Positions 38,205-48,560 are shown, counted from the stretch's first letter. The stretch: 64,000 nt of DNA from Bacteroidota bacterium (GCA_002686705.1 NYYH01000079.1:8159-72158), one strand, 5' to 3'. The notes: generated by a model from the sequence alone, not told the origin. Numbers and translations are program-made.

Positions 38205-38408
38205 TTCTTCCAGGTATCCTAAACAACAATTTAACAATTCAGAATCGTTGCTCCTGTAAAATCCCCAAGCCTTTCTTGCTGATATCCTGTCAATTACATC
38301 CTATTGTATATAGTTTGTAATCACTCAGTATATAATAAGTAAAGAGTTAAGCTATGATTATCATTTACATCATCCCTTTCTTTGCATTTCAAAAATGAAA
38401 TAAAGATT

Positions 38409-38561
38409 ATGAATAAGAATAAGGATAAAAATCAAAGTAATACTTCGCATACAAAAAAACTCGAAGAAGTGATTCGTCAGAAACAAACCGAATCCGAAGC
38501 ACTAAAGAAGTTAATGGTGTCATTAGAAAATACAGAAAAGAAAAAAACCAAAAACAAATAA
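38409..38561 (+). CDS. Small charged hypothetical protein (50 residues)
   Basis: The frame from ATG 38409 to TAA 38561 encodes 50 residues dominated by Lys, Glu, Asn and Gln, with a probable helix ('KKLEEVIRQKQTESEALKK'). It ends 17 bases before the T9SS gene at 38579 and could be its leader cistron. A hairpin ATTTCA-N4-TGAAAT (38386-38401) lies just upstream. No family is recognised. Its reality rests on position, the ATG and a coherent helical composition. Confidence 0.5.
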   Translation: MNKNKDKNQSNTSHTKKLEEVIRQKQTESEALKKLMVSLENTEKKKTKNK

Positions 38562-38578
38562 TCTTAAAAAACTGAATC

Positions 38579-41107
38579 ATGAAAAAAATTATTACGTACT
38601 TAGTATTAATATTTGTGTTTATTGGCAACCTGGCCAATGCACAACAAAATGGATGGGTATCCATAACAACACCAACTAGTTTTATATTGTTTGATATCAG
38701 CTTTCCTCCAGGACAAAGTGATATTGGCTATGCTGTTGGGATGAGTTCAACTTATAATGGTGATGGCGTCATTCTGAAAACGACTGATGCAGGTAATACG
38801 TGGGTAGAAATTTCTACGGGAACTATTCCTGGCCTTGAAGCTGTTTGCTTTACTGATGTAAACACCGGTTATGCTGGTGGTTGGCAGAACTATTTTATAA
38901 AAACTACGGATGGGGGGGTCACGTGGACTACTCAAATTATTGATCCGGGTATTTGGTATTTTAGGGACATTGAATTTTGGGATACCAATAACGGAGTAGC
39001 TGCTACTGCCGATCCTGATATTTATGTTACTTCAGATGCTGGAGCAACCTGGACATTGGCAACAGGGTTATCACAGAATATTCAAGCTGTAACTTATGCG
39101 GATGCGAGTACTTTATTTGTAGTAGGAGGTGATGAAAAAATCAGTAAATCTACAGATGGTGGACAAACATGGAGCAGTATCTATACCGGAACATTTCAAT
39201 ATATGTTTATGGGTGTTGAATTTTTAAATGCCAACTATGGTATGGTGATGGGAGAAGATGGCAAGGTTATGATTACCTCAGATGGAGGATCAAACTGGAC
39301 AAATACAAATGCAGGAGGCTACGGTTTAATGCGAGGTGCTCATATTTTTAATACTGACAGTGCTTATGTGTGTGGTACTCCAGAAGAACTATACAAAACT
39401 CTAAATGGTGGAACAAACTGGAATTCTGTTTGGACGGGAAGTAATGCTGCTTTTTACGAAGTAAAATTTACAGATGATAATATTGGTTTTGTTTGTGGTT
39501 CGCAAGGAACAATGCTTAAAAACGAACCACCTTTTACTGCTGATTTTTCGGCTAGCACTGACACTGTTTGTGTGGGAAATACAGTTGACTTTACCGATCT
39601 TTCAGCTGGTGGACCAACCTCATGGAGTTGGACGTTTGAAGGTGGGACACCGGCAACTTCAACAGATCAAAACCCAACTATAACATACAATACTGCAGGT
39701 GATTTCGATGTCACTCTTGAAGTGTCAGATGGCACTAATACTAATACTTTGCTTGTTGTCGATATGATTCATGTTATGGTAGCACCAGTAGCACCGGTAA
39801 CACCAACAGGTTCTACTGTTCTTTGTGGTGGAAGCACAGCAGAATATACAACAGAAAGTGTTGCAGGTGCTGTATCCTACTATTGGGAAGTAGTTCCTTC
39901 AGATGCAGGAACAATATCAGGCACCGATACAATTGGAACGTTTAATGCTGATGATAGCTGGACAGGAGATTACACAGTAAAAGTTAAGTCAACTAATTTC
40001 TGCGGATGGGGTCCTTTTTCAAATACACTTAGTTGTACTTTAAACTTTAATCCTTACGCATTTCAGTTGAGTGAAGGTGGTGGTTATTGCTCTGGCAGTA
40101 ATGGAATTGAAATAACTCAAGACGGGTCGGAAACTGGTGTTGATTATGAACTGTTTCTGGATGGTACAACTACAGGTATAGTAATTGCAGGCACAGGTAG
40201 CTCAATTAGTTTTGGCTATCAAACTGGGCAGGGAATATATACAGTTACAGGCACAGCTGGTACATGTTCAGAATTCATGATCGGAACACCATATATATTT
40301 GTGGAATTTGTTCCTGAACAAGCCACTACACCGGAAGGCCCAGCAACTGTTTGTCAAGCTTCAACAACTGAATATTCTACTGAATCTATATTTGCTTCAG
40401 ATACGATATACTGGTCTTTAACCCCAGTTGAATCAGGTATTATTACCGGAAGTGGTGAGAATATTTCCATAACCTGGGATACAGATTTCACCGGAGTAGC
40501 CTCTTTAACAACTCAAGGATATAATGACTGCGGATTTGGTAATGAGTCTGATCCTTTAGAGATTACAGTGTCAGCTATTCCTTCTCCAGTAGTTGATGGT
40601 CTAACATTAGTATGTGATGAAGAAGAAAGCGATTATTCAACCCCAGACAACCCAGGAAGCACATATTTATGGACAGTAACCGGTGGCGATATTGTTAACG
40701 GTTCTGGAACCTACCAAATAACAGTATTATGGGGTGATCCTGGCATTGGTAATGTTGAAGTAAGTGAGACAATAGGTGATAGTTGCACCGGAACTTCCGA
40801 ACAGGTAGAAGTTACAATAGACGATTGTACAGGTTTAGATGAGATTACTTCTTCAGAATTCAATATCTATCCTAATCCTGCAAAAGACATGCTAAATATC
40901 AATTTTTCAGTGGATTTAAATGATAAATACACTATCACTATTCAAAACTTGCTAGGACAGATTACTTCAACATTAACAGGAGTTGGAACAGGAGAACATC
41001 AATTACAAAGCATAAACACATCGGGTATGCCGAAAGGTCAATATATAATTAGCATTGTATCTACAAATGGAAGTTATGCTCATGAAAATTTTATCGTAAT
41101 TAATTAA
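38579..41107 (+). CDS. T9SS type A secreted protein with YCF48/BNR-like propeller and PKD domain
   Basis: The 842-residue protein has a signal peptide (ending near NLANAQQ) and a repeated propeller with Asp-box/YCF48 blades ('KTTDAGNTWVEI', 'KTTDGGVTWTTQ', 'KSTDGGQTWSSI', 'TSDGGSNWTNT') over about residues 20-315. A PKD domain ('PTSWSWTFEGGTPATSTDQN') and Ig-like repeats follow. The end is a type A sorting domain ('FNIYPNPAKDMLNINFSV', ending 'NFIVIN'). It should be exported by T9SS and attached to or released from the surface. The ligand or substrate is unknown. A strong terminator follows at 41186. Confidence 0.9.
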   Translation: MKKIITYLVLIFVFIGNLANAQQNGWVSITTPTSFILFDISFPPGQSDIGYAVGMSSTYNGDGVILKTTDAGNTWVEISTGTIPGLEAVCFTDVNTGYAGGWQNYFIKTTDGGVTWTTQIIDPGIWYFRDIEFWDTNNGVAATADPDIYVTSDAGATWTLATGLSQNIQAVTYADASTLFVVGGDEKISKSTDGGQTWSSIYTGTFQYMFMGVEFLNANYGMVMGEDGKVMITSDGGSNWTNTNAGGYGLMRGAHIFNTDSAYVCGTPEELYKTLNGGTNWNSVWTGSNAAFYEVKFTDDNIGFVCGSQGTMLKNEPPFTADFSASTDTVCVGNTVDFTDLSAGGPTSWSWTFEGGTPATSTDQNPTITYNTAGDFDVTLEVSDGTNTNTLLVVDMIHVMVAPVAPVTPTGSTVLCGGSTAEYTTESVAGAVSYYWEVVPSDAGTISGTDTIGTFNADDSWTGDYTVKVKSTNFCGWGPFSNTLSCTLNFNPYAFQLSEGGGYCSGSNGIEITQDGSETGVDYELFLDGTTTGIVIAGTGSSISFGYQTGQGIYTVTGTAGTCSEFMIGTPYIFVEFVPEQATTPEGPATVCQASTTEYSTESIFASDTIYWSLTPVESGIITGSGENISITWDTDFTGVASLTTQGYNDCGFGNESDPLEITVSAIPSPVVDGLTLVCDEEESDYSTPDNPGSTYLWTVTGGDIVNGSGTYQITVLWGDPGIGNVEVSETIGDSCTGTSEQVEVTIDDCTGLDEITSSEFNIYPNPAKDMLNINFSVDLNDKYTITIQNLLGQITSTLTGVGTGEHQLQSINTSGMPKGQYIISIVSTNGSYAHENFIVIN

Positions 41108-41185
41108 ACATTAATCTGTTTATTCCTGAATCAGCCAACCAAGGATTACAGTTAGTGAAACGATTTGATTAATGTTTTTTTAACA

Positions 41186-41225
41186 AAAGAGCTGCTTAAA
41201 ATTTTTTAAGCAGCTCTTTGCTTTT
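41186..41225. terminator. Bidirectional intrinsic terminator
   Basis: AAAGAGCTGCTTAAAA (41186-41201) and TTTTAAGCAGCTCTTT (41204-41219) form a perfect 16-bp stem with a two-base gap. T-rich sequence follows on the plus strand and A-tracts precede it for the minus strand. It sits between the convergent T9SS gene and carboxylase operon and can serve both. Confidence 0.85.
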
Positions 41226-41243
41226 TATATAAACATGTATCCT

Positions 41244-42776
41244 TTACAAAGGAATATTCCCATGTTTTTTTGGTGGTGAATTATCAGTCTTATTTTTAGT
41301 CATTTCAAGAGCCTGAATAATCTTTTTACGCGTTTCGTTTGGGTAAATTATTTCATCGATATAACCTAACTCGGCGGCCTTATATGGACTAGCAAAATTA
41401 TTACGGTATTCCACAACTTTCTCTTTTCTTTCTTCTTCAGGCATATTTCTATAGATAATGTTAACTGCACCATCAGGGCCCATTACGGCTATTTCGGCAG
41501 TTGGGAATGCATAATTTACATCAGCACCAATATGTTTACTTGACATCACATCATAAGCACCGCCATATGCTTTACGAGTTATAATTGTAATTTTTGGAAC
41601 AGTAGCTTCTGCGAAAGCATAAAGTAATTTAGCCCCATGTTTTATAATTCCCCCAAATTCCTGTGCAGTTCCCGGTAAAAATCCTGGTACGTCTTCAAAT
41701 GTAATAAGAGGAATATTGAATGCATCACAAAAACGAACAAATCGGGCAGCTTTTGTAGAACTGGCAATATCGAGTACTCCAGCAAGAACTGATGGCTGAT
41801 TTGCAACTACACCAATTGGCTTACCCGCTATGCGAGCAAATCCAACAATGATATTCTGCGCATAATGAGGTTGAACTTCGAGGAAATGATTATCGTCAAT
41901 AACCGGCATTATTATTTCAAACATGTTATACGGCTTGTTTGGATCTTTTGGAACAACTGTGTCAAGTTTTGAGTCAGTCCTTTCAAGGTCATCTGTACAA
42001 ACCTTCTGTGGTGGATCTTCCATATTATTTGAAGGAAGGAAACTCATAAGTTCCCTTATCATCATCATAGCCTCTTCATCGTCTTCGGCTGTAAAATGCG
42101 CAACGCCTGATTTCTTATTATGAGACATTGCACCACCAAGATCTTCCATTGTTACATCTTCATTTGTAACTGTTTTTATTACATCAGGACCTGTTACAAA
42201 CATGAACGATGTATCTTTAACCATCAGGATAAAATCGGTGATGGCAGGTGAATAAACAGCACCTCCAGCACATGGTCCTAGTACTGCAGAAACTTGAGGA
42301 ATAACTCCTGAGCTACGCACATTTCTGTAAAAGATGTCTGCATATCCTGCAAGACTTTCAACACCTTCTTGAATTCGTGCACCTCCTGAATCGTTAAGGC
42401 CAATTACTGGAGTGCCCATTTTCATGGCGAGATCCATTATTTTGATAATTTTATCAGCGTTTGCACGGCTAAGAGAACCACCGTAAACGGTAAAGTCCTG
42501 AGCAAAAACATACATTAAACGGCCATCAATTTTACCATAACCAGTAACAACACCATCCCCAAGAGTTTTATTTTTTTCCATTCCAAAATCAGTACAGCGA
42601 TGGGTCATGAATTTATCAATCTCAACAAATGTACCTGAATCCAGAAGTTGATTAATACGCTCTCTTGCTGTCAGTCTACCAGCTTTATGTTGTTTATCAA
42701 TTCGTTGCTGTCCACCACCTAGCTCAGCTAATTTACTTTTTTCCTCAAGTATTTCTAGTTTTGATTTTAGGGACAT
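41244..42776 (-). CDS. Acyl-CoA carboxylase beta subunit (carboxyltransferase; propionyl-CoA carboxylase/MmdA type)
   Basis: The 510-residue protein has the two crotonase-like carboxyltransferase halves with '[18 protein letters not shown]', '[12 protein letters not shown]', and '[20 protein letters not shown]'-type oxyanion-hole glycines. The substrate-pocket sequence fits the propionyl-CoA carboxylase / methylmalonyl-CoA decarboxylase alpha group. It transfers CO2 between biotin and propionyl-CoA, or removes it from methylmalonyl-CoA. It is the last gene of a three-gene operon with the biotin carrier and biotin carboxylase. Presence of a dedicated biotin carboxylase, and no membrane decarboxylase subunits, favours the carboxylating direction. 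Confidence 0.94.
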   Translation of the reverse strand: MSLKSKLEILEEKSKLAELGGGQQRIDKQHKAGRLTARERINQLLDSGTFVEIDKFMTHRCTDFGMEKNKTLGDGVVTGYGKIDGRLMYVFAQDFTVYGGSLSRANADKIIKIMDLAMKMGTPVIGLNDSGGARIQEGVESLAGYADIFYRNVRSSGVIPQVSAVLGPCAGGAVYSPAITDFILMVKDTSFMFVTGPDVIKTVTNEDVTMEDLGGAMSHNKKSGVAHFTAEDDEEAMMMIRELMSFLPSNNMEDPPQKVCTDDLERTDSKLDTVVPKDPNKPYNMFEIIMPVIDDNHFLEVQPHYAQNIIVGFARIAGKPIGVVANQPSVLAGVLDIASSTKAARFVRFCDAFNIPLITFEDVPGFLPGTAQEFGGIIKHGAKLLYAFAEATVPKITIITRKAYGGAYDVMSSKHIGADVNYAFPTAEIAVMGPDGAVNIIYRNMPEEERKEKVVEYRNNFASPYKAAELGYIDEIIYPNETRKKIIQALEMTKNKTDNSPPKKHGNIPL

Positions 42777-42832
42777 AATTTCTTTAATTTATTACGTTAA
42801 TGGTTAAATGAATGGTTAATCTTAGTATTCTT

Positions 42833-43336
42833 TTACTCTAACATTATCAGGGGTTGATCACCCTCTATATTATCACCTTCTTTAACCAATACTTCTTTAA
42901 TTAATCTGTCTTTAACAACCTTATATTCGCTCTCCATTTTCATAGCAGAAACAACAATAACTGTATCTCCACCTGCTACTTTATCACCCTCTTTTACAAG
43001 AATTTTAACAACCTTGCCGGGCATTGGTGTTGAGATAAATGCGTTATCCTCATCCTCGGATTTTTTTCGACTGTTTTTATATCTCGTCTCAGCATCAATA
43101 ATATCAATATCAAAAGAGTTATAAAGGGATGTAACATAATATTTATTATTACCCTTTTTAACTAACTCAACATTATATGATATTCCATCATGAATAATTG
43201 AATAAACTCCTTTTTCAACTTCAACGATATTGACTTTATAATTTCTATCGCCAATAGACACTTCAATAAGATTACCATCAGTATTAAGCAACCTTATGTC
43301 TGATATTTGATCACCAACTTTAATTTCGTATCCCAT
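42833..43336 (-). CDS. Biotin carboxyl carrier protein of the acyl-CoA carboxylase
   Basis: The 167-residue protein has a variable N-terminal domain (about 1-85) and a C-terminal biotinyl domain (about 95-167). The latter carries the biotinylation motif 'SAMKMES', where the Lys between the Mets is modified, together with 'TPMGK'-like 'STPMPGKVVKILVKEGDKV'. It shuttles carboxybiotin between the two catalytic subunits. It lies 21 bases after the biotin carboxylase gene and 56 before the carboxyltransferase gene. Confidence 0.94.
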   Translation of the reverse strand: MGYEIKVGDQISDIRLLNTDGNLIEVSIGDRNYKVNIVEVEKGVYSIIHDGISYNVELVKKGNNKYYVTSLYNSFDIDIIDAETRYKNSRKKSEDEDNAFISTPMPGKVVKILVKEGDKVAGGDTVIVVSAMKMESEYKVVKDRLIKEVLVKEGDNIEGDQPLIMLE

Positions 43337-43357
43337 AATTAATTTACAATGAAGTTA

Positions 43358-44866
43358 TTATAAACGTATGACATTTCTTTTTCTTCCGAAAATCTTCCAA
43401 TTATTAACAGGCGGATTACAATTAGGACTCCCATTACGCTTATCAATATTAGCCAGATAGTTAATGAAAGCAGCAATAGCAGAAATATCTTCCTCCTTCT
43501 GTGAAACTTTTTTAATTGGCTTTAGATATTTCTCATTGTTCTGAATAAAATGAGTATTGTATCTTCCGTTAACAAAGTCAGGCACATCTAGTATCCTATA
43601 CAAAAAAGGAATAGAAGTCTTAATTCCGGTTATCTTATAAGCATATAATGCACGCTTCAATCTGTCAATAGCTTCAGAACGTGTTGGTGCCCAAACTATT
43701 AATTTGGAAATCATAGGATCATAATATATTGGTATTTCGTAACCAGTATAAACATATCCATCATGCCTAACCCCAATACCTAATGGTTCAGTAATATGTT
43801 CAATTGTACCAGGATTTGGCATAAAATTATTATCGGAATCTTCAGCATATATTCGGACTTCAATTGCGTGGCCGGTTTGTTTAAGGTCTTCCTGTTTAAA
43901 CTCTAGCTCTTCACCATTTGCAATATTTATCTGAGTTTTTACAAGATCCACTCCAACTACCATTTCAGTAACTGGATGCTCAACCTGAAGTCGGGTATTC
44001 ATTTCAAGAAAATAGTAATTCAATTCATCATCAACTATAAACTCGATAGTACCAGCTCCTGAATAATTTACCGCTTTTGCAGCTGCTACTGCATGTTTGC
44101 CCATGTCATCCCTAACTTTCTCAGTCATTATAGGTGAAGGTGTTTCTTCTACTACTTTTTGATGACGGCGTTGCACTGAACATTCACGTTCAAACAGATG
44201 AACACAATTTCCATGTTTATCGGCAACAATTTGAAATTCTATATGATGAGGAGAGTTAATATATTTTTCAATATATACTTCATCATTTGAAAAAGCTGAT
44301 AACGCTTCCGATTTAGCAGATGTTACGGCAGAGACAATGTCTTCTTCTTTCGTAACAAGCCTCATACCTTTGCCTCCACCACCCGCACTCGCTTTAATCA
44401 TTACTGGCAATCCAATTTCATTTATAATCTCAACTGCTTTTTCTAAATCAGTTATAGGTTCTGTAGTACCAGGGACAACAGGAACATTTGCGCTTTGCAT
44501 TTTCTTTCTTGCAGTAATTTTATCGCCCATTGTATCAATAGCATAGGCCGATGGCCCAATAAAAATAATGCCTTCTTTTTCGCACCTTTTAGAAAATTCA
44601 GCATTTTCCGATAAAAAACCATAACCAGGATGAATTGCGTCTGCTCCACTCTTTTTTGCAGCATCAATAATGTTGTCAATAACAAGATAGCTTTCATTGG
44701 AAGGTGCCGGACCAATATAATAAGCCTCATCAGCAAAACGCACATGCAGTGAATTTCTGTCAGCTTCAGAATAAACGGAAACGGATTTAATACCCATTTC
44801 CCTGCAGCTTCTTATAACCCTGATCGCAATCTCTCCTCTATTAGCTACAAGTATCTTATTAATCAT
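43358..44866 (-). CDS. Biotin carboxylase subunit of the acyl-CoA carboxylase
   Basis: The 502-residue protein has the biotin carboxylase N-domain ('ILVANRGEIAIRVIRSCREM'), the ATP-grasp glycine-rich loop ('KASAGGGGKGMRLV'), 'FERECSVQRRHQKVVEE' and 'FLEMNTRLQVEHPVTE', all catalytic signatures. It carboxylates the carrier's biotin with ATP and bicarbonate. A C-terminal extension of about 50 residues beyond the ATP-grasp core is present. It is the first gene of the operon, divergent from the hybrid histidine kinase gene across a 157-base gap. Confidence 0.95.
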   Translation of the reverse strand: MINKILVANRGEIAIRVIRSCREMGIKSVSVYSEADRNSLHVRFADEAYYIGPAPSNESYLVIDNIIDAAKKSGADAIHPGYGFLSENAEFSKRCEKEGIIFIGPSAYAIDTMGDKITARKKMQSANVPVVPGTTEPITDLEKAVEIINEIGLPVMIKASAGGGGKGMRLVTKEEDIVSAVTSAKSEALSAFSNDEVYIEKYINSPHHIEFQIVADKHGNCVHLFERECSVQRRHQKVVEETPSPIMTEKVRDDMGKHAVAAAKAVNYSGAGTIEFIVDDELNYYFLEMNTRLQVEHPVTEMVVGVDLVKTQINIANGEELEFKQEDLKQTGHAIEVRIYAEDSDNNFMPNPGTIEHITEPLGIGVRHDGYVYTGYEIPIYYDPMISKLIVWAPTRSEAIDRLKRALYAYKITGIKTSIPFLYRILDVPDFVNGRYNTHFIQNNEKYLKPIKKVSQKEEDISAIAAFINYLANIDKRNGSPNCNPPVNNWKIFGRKRNVIRL

Positions 44867-45023
44867 AGGAATTTATCATTAAATGCTGATTTTCATGTAT
44901 TTAGACATGTCAACCAACTGTTTTTGAGTGCATAAAGATATAAAATTATCAAATTAGGTCTGGTGACATGTGCTATTTACTAAACAAATGACATATCTTT
45001 GGTAATTATTCATATGAATAAAT

Positions 45024-46907
45024 ATGAAATTCATACAGGCCATAATCCTAATTATTGTAATTCTCGTTTCAGTACCAGTTTCAGGGCAGATTGGCTTTAC
45101 AAAAGTTTATTCTAATGCACAAACTGCACTTATCATTGACAGTCTTGAAAATAGAATTACAACTGCCAATAATTACGAAAATGCTAATTTAATTTTTGAA
45201 CTAGCCTTACTGTACAAACAAATCGACACTGCTCAATCAAAAATGTATGCATTAAATTACCTAACAATAAACGACAGTATTTCTTCGATAATTAATCGTA
45301 AAATCATTTATGGTTTATTAGCACATATTTTTGAACAACAGGGAAATTCCGATTCATCTCATTATTATTTATCAATTCAAACTACACTAGTTGATGGATC
45401 TCTTAAGGAGAAAAGCGACATTTTAAATAAAAAATACTTAAACAGTAATACAACCAACAATAGTAATAATAAAAGCTTTTTAGGATTATCGCAAACACAG
45501 CTTATTCTAATATTATTTGTTGGTATTTTACTGATTGTTGTTGTAATTTATTTTTTAACCATAAAAAGGCAGTTTAGAAAAGAAGAGACAATTAAAAATC
45601 AGGAGCTTGAAATAGCCAACACAAATTATAAAGAATTTAATGACAGTATTGAGAAAGCAGTTGCCTATAATACTAGTGATCAGGCAGCCGAACTAGAGAA
45701 AAATAACAGTATAATTATTGATCTTCGAAAGTCACTTAAACAAGCAGAAGAATCAAACTATCTCAAAAATGCCTTTTTAAGCAGCATGAGTCATCAGATA
45801 AGAACACCTTTAAGTGGGATACTAGGATTCTCTGATTTGCTTGAAACCGAGCTCGCCGTTCAGGGAAATGAAGAGCTCTATGCATATGCGAAAAATATCA
45901 AGGAAAGTGGAGAAAGGCTAATAAACTTAATTACTAATATAATTGATATTTCCAGTATTGAGGCTAACATACTTGAGCTTAATGTTTCATCATGTGATTT
46001 AAATAATATAATTAAAGGAGTTGAACAGACTTTTTCATTTAAAGCTAAAGAAAAAGATCTCGTTTTTAAAACAAAATATGATACCGAACTTCCGAAAATA
46101 GAAGCTGACCATGGAAGTCTTGTCAAAGTTTTAAATGTAATAATGGATAATGCCATTAAATACACTGAAAAGGGCTTTGTAACTATTTCAACAAAATATA
46201 CTAATCGTGATACAGTCATTATTGAAATAAAAGATAAAGGTGTTGGAATTGATGATGAAACTATGAAAAAGTTGCTTGCTTCGTTTGAATATAAGAAACA
46301 CGGCAGCTCACTAACATATAAAGGACGTGGGTTAGGATTGATACTGGCTCAAAGATTAATTGATCTAATGAATGGTAAGTTGGAGATAGACTCAAAATTC
46401 GGCATTGGAACTAACGTAAGCATTACATTGCCTTGTACTTTTGATCCTGATTCGGATGACACTACTAAAACAACCTCTCAAAAGGCATCAATAATAAGCG
46501 CACCTGAATTCGGTATTGTTAAAATTTTTATAGTTGAAGATGATCGCATGAATCGCCTTGTACTTGAAAAAATGTTAAAGAAATCAGGTGAAATACTCAC
46601 TGCGGACGATGGAAATGATGCGATTAAAAAACTTGAAAAAAGTTATAGCTCTGGAAAAATATTTGATGTAATGCTAATAGATATAAACCTTCCGGCACCT
46701 TGGGATGGTATATTACTTATGAAAGAAATAAAAAAGAGATATCCAAAATACAAAAGTGTTCCATTTATCGCGCAAACTGCTTATGCACTAACAGGCGATA
46801 AAGATTTATACCTTGATGCAGGATTTAATGATTACATCTCTAAACCAATTAGCAAAACCGAACTATTAACCATGATACAAAAACAGCTTGAATTAGTAAA
46901 TACTTAA
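45024..46907 (+). CDS. Hybrid sensor histidine kinase with C-terminal receiver
   Basis: The 627-residue protein has a signal sequence, a short extracytoplasmic domain (about 22-155), a transmembrane helix (about 157-180), a coiled coil, HisKA with phospho-acceptor H257 ('SSMSHQIRTPLSG'), an HATPase domain with N-box N376 and G-boxes ('DKGVGID', 'GRGLGL'), and a receiver with D506/D507, phospho-acceptor D553 and K607. The residue after His is Gln258 where most HisKA kinases have Glu/Asp. No separate response regulator is adjacent. A TATCTTTG element (44994-45001) lies 22 bases before the ATG. Confidence 0.93.
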   Translation: MKFIQAIILIIVILVSVPVSGQIGFTKVYSNAQTALIIDSLENRITTANNYENANLIFELALLYKQIDTAQSKMYALNYLTINDSISSIINRKIIYGLLAHIFEQQGNSDSSHYYLSIQTTLVDGSLKEKSDILNKKYLNSNTTNNSNNKSFLGLSQTQLILILFVGILLIVVVIYFLTIKRQFRKEETIKNQELEIANTNYKEFNDSIEKAVAYNTSDQAAELEKNNSIIIDLRKSLKQAEESNYLKNAFLSSMSHQIRTPLSGILGFSDLLETELAVQGNEELYAYAKNIKESGERLINLITNIIDISSIEANILELNVSSCDLNNIIKGVEQTFSFKAKEKDLVFKTKYDTELPKIEADHGSLVKVLNVIMDNAIKYTEKGFVTISTKYTNRDTVIIEIKDKGVGIDDETMKKLLASFEYKKHGSSLTYKGRGLGLILAQRLIDLMNGKLEIDSKFGIGTNVSITLPCTFDPDSDDTTKTTSQKASIISAPEFGIVKIFIVEDDRMNRLVLEKMLKKSGEILTADDGNDAIKKLEKSYSSGKIFDVMLIDINLPAPWDGILLMKEIKKRYPKYKSVPFIAQTAYALTGDKDLYLDAGFNDYISKPISKTELLTMIQKQLELVNT

Positions 46908-46936
46908 GATAAATCAATTTCCCAAAAAAAATTAGA

Positions 46937-48016
46937 ATGACTTCAAAAATTTCAAATAGAGTTAGACCGGGTTTTGTATTCGGTGATGATTTACAGACCA
47001 TTTTTAGTATTGCAAAGGAAAATCATTTTGCACTACCGGCAGTAAATGTTGTAGGCACAGACTCTGCCAATGCTGTAATGGAAGCTGCCATGGCAGTAAA
47101 CTCACCCGTGATAATTCAGTTCTCAAACGGTGGTGGTGCCTTTTACGCAGGGAAAGGATTATCATTAGAAAATGACAAAGCAGCAATTGCGGGATCAGTT
47201 TCAGGAGCTTTACATATTCATAAGCTTGCGGATCTTTATGGAATACCCGTAATTCTTCATACCGATCATGCCGCTAAAAAACTACTGCCTTGGATTGATG
47301 GGTTATTGGACGCTGGCGAAGAATTCTTCAAAACACACGGGAAGCCATTGTTCAGCTCACATATGCTGGATCTTTCAGAAGAACCCTTAGAGGAAAACCT
47401 TGAGATATCAAAAAGATACTTAGAACGGCTAAGTAAAATGGGAATGACACTTGAAATAGAATTAGGAATAACCGGAGGAGAAGAAGATGGTGTTGATAAC
47501 ACACATATCGACAGCTCAAAATTATATACTCAACCAGAAGAAGTTGCGAGAGCTTATGAAGTACTGTCCGAAGTTAGTGACAATTTTACCATAGCAGCTG
47601 CATTTGGCAACGTTCATGGTGTTTATAAACCCGGAAATGTAAAGCTTGAACCAATAATTCTTAAAAATTCTCAAAATTATATACAAGAAAAATTCGGGAC
47701 TAAGAATAACCCACTGAATTTTGTTTTCCATGGTGGATCTGGTTCTGAACCTGAAAAAATCAAAGAAGCCATCTCATATGGAGTTATAAAAATGAATATT
47801 GACACTGACACACAATGGGCTACCTGGGATGGCGTACGTGCTTATGAAGAGAAGTACCATGCTTATTTACAGTGCCAAATAGGAAATCCTGAAGGTGATG
47901 ATTCACCAAACAAAAAATATTATGATCCTAGAAAATGGTTGAGAGCCGGAGAACAATCAATGGCAGAAAGAATAAAGCGTGCTTTTGAAGAGTTGAATTG
48001 TATTGACAGATACTAA
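46937..48016 (+). CDS. fbaA: Class II fructose-bisphosphate aldolase
   Basis: The 359-residue protein matches class IIA zinc aldolases: 'HTDHAAKKLLPWIDGLLDAG' (zinc His and catalytic Asp), 'LEIELGITGGEEDGVDN', 'AFGNVHGVY' and 'FHGGSGSEPEKIKEAI', with the terminal 'MNIDTDTQWATWDG'. It cleaves fructose-1,6-bisphosphate to dihydroxyacetone phosphate and glyceraldehyde-3-phosphate, or the reverse in gluconeogenesis. It starts 29 bases after the histidine kinase gene and may be partly cotranscribed with it. Confidence 0.96.
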   Translation: MTSKISNRVRPGFVFGDDLQTIFSIAKENHFALPAVNVVGTDSANAVMEAAMAVNSPVIIQFSNGGGAFYAGKGLSLENDKAAIAGSVSGALHIHKLADLYGIPVILHTDHAAKKLLPWIDGLLDAGEEFFKTHGKPLFSSHMLDLSEEPLEENLEISKRYLERLSKMGMTLEIELGITGGEEDGVDNTHIDSSKLYTQPEEVARAYEVLSEVSDNFTIAAAFGNVHGVYKPGNVKLEPIILKNSQNYIQEKFGTKNNPLNFVFHGGSGSEPEKIKEAISYGVIKMNIDTDTQWATWDGVRAYEEKYHAYLQCQIGNPEGDDSPNKKYYDPRKWLRAGEQSMAERIKRAFEELNCIDRY

Positions 48017-48076
48017 AACAATTTGATTTAGACTGTTTTAGCCTCTAATTGCTTAGAATTGAAAAACTGAAATTAT

Positions 48077-48478
48077 ATGCTTAATTATCCTCCTAAAATA
48101 TTACTTGCATTTGGAGAAACATTTGGGAATACCGGCGATAAGTTTCAAACATGGTTATTGGAAAACGGTTATCCTGAATTAGCTGCCTTAAGCAGCGGTA
48201 TAAAAGGTAGCAATGATGCCATTGAATGGCTTTTAAAAAACAAATTTCCGCAATATGCTGCGTTGGAAGGTGCAATTGATAAAAAACCAGACGCATATGC
48301 ATGGCTAAAAAAATATGAATTCGACTTTCTGGTTGTATTTGCAGAAGCAATAAATGAAAAACCAAAAGCCATTGCATGGTTAAATGAACAAGATTTGAAA
48401 ATATTTATAGTACTGGCGGCAAAAATCAATAGCTATCGTAATAATCAAACATTTGATTATCATAAGTTGCATTTTTGA
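48077..48478 (+). CDS. Unrecognised small protein built of about 33-residue repeats
   Basis: The 133-residue protein has no signal peptide and consists of three to four degenerate repeats of about 33 residues, with the pattern W-L-x(5)-P/D-x-L/A-x-A-L/F-x-x-x-I-x-x-x-x-x-A. Examples are 'WLLENGYPELAALSSGIKG', 'WLLKNKFPQYAALEGAIDK', 'WLKKYEFDFLVVFAEAINE' and 'WLNEQDLKIFIVLAAKINS'. It looks like a short helical solenoid. I do not recognise the family. It follows the aldolase gene by 60 bases on the same strand. Confidence 0.7.
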   Translation: MLNYPPKILLAFGETFGNTGDKFQTWLLENGYPELAALSSGIKGSNDAIEWLLKNKFPQYAALEGAIDKKPDAYAWLKKYEFDFLVVFAEAINEKPKAIAWLNEQDLKIFIVLAAKINSYRNNQTFDYHKLHF

Positions 48479-48515
48479 GTTATTAATTCTTTAAGTTTAT
48501 TCGCACTTTTTAAGG

Positions 48516-48545
48516 TTGCTACAAATAAAAATAAATTTAGATTTG
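48516..48545 (+). promoter_or_regulatory. Bacteroidota-type promoter of the lipoprotein at 48561
   Basis: TTG at 48516-48518, a 19-base spacer and TAGATTTG at 48538-48545 fit the -33/-7 consensus. The ATG is 15 bases downstream, so the leader would be very short. Confidence 0.55.
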
Positions 48546-48560
48546 CAAAAAAATAAACAA

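Noticed and set aside
41244..44866. Sodium-pumping methylmalonyl-CoA decarboxylase instead of a carboxylase
   Set aside because: The alpha-like subunit could fit either, but the operon has a full biotin carboxylase and no membrane beta subunit, which favours the ATP-dependent carboxylase.
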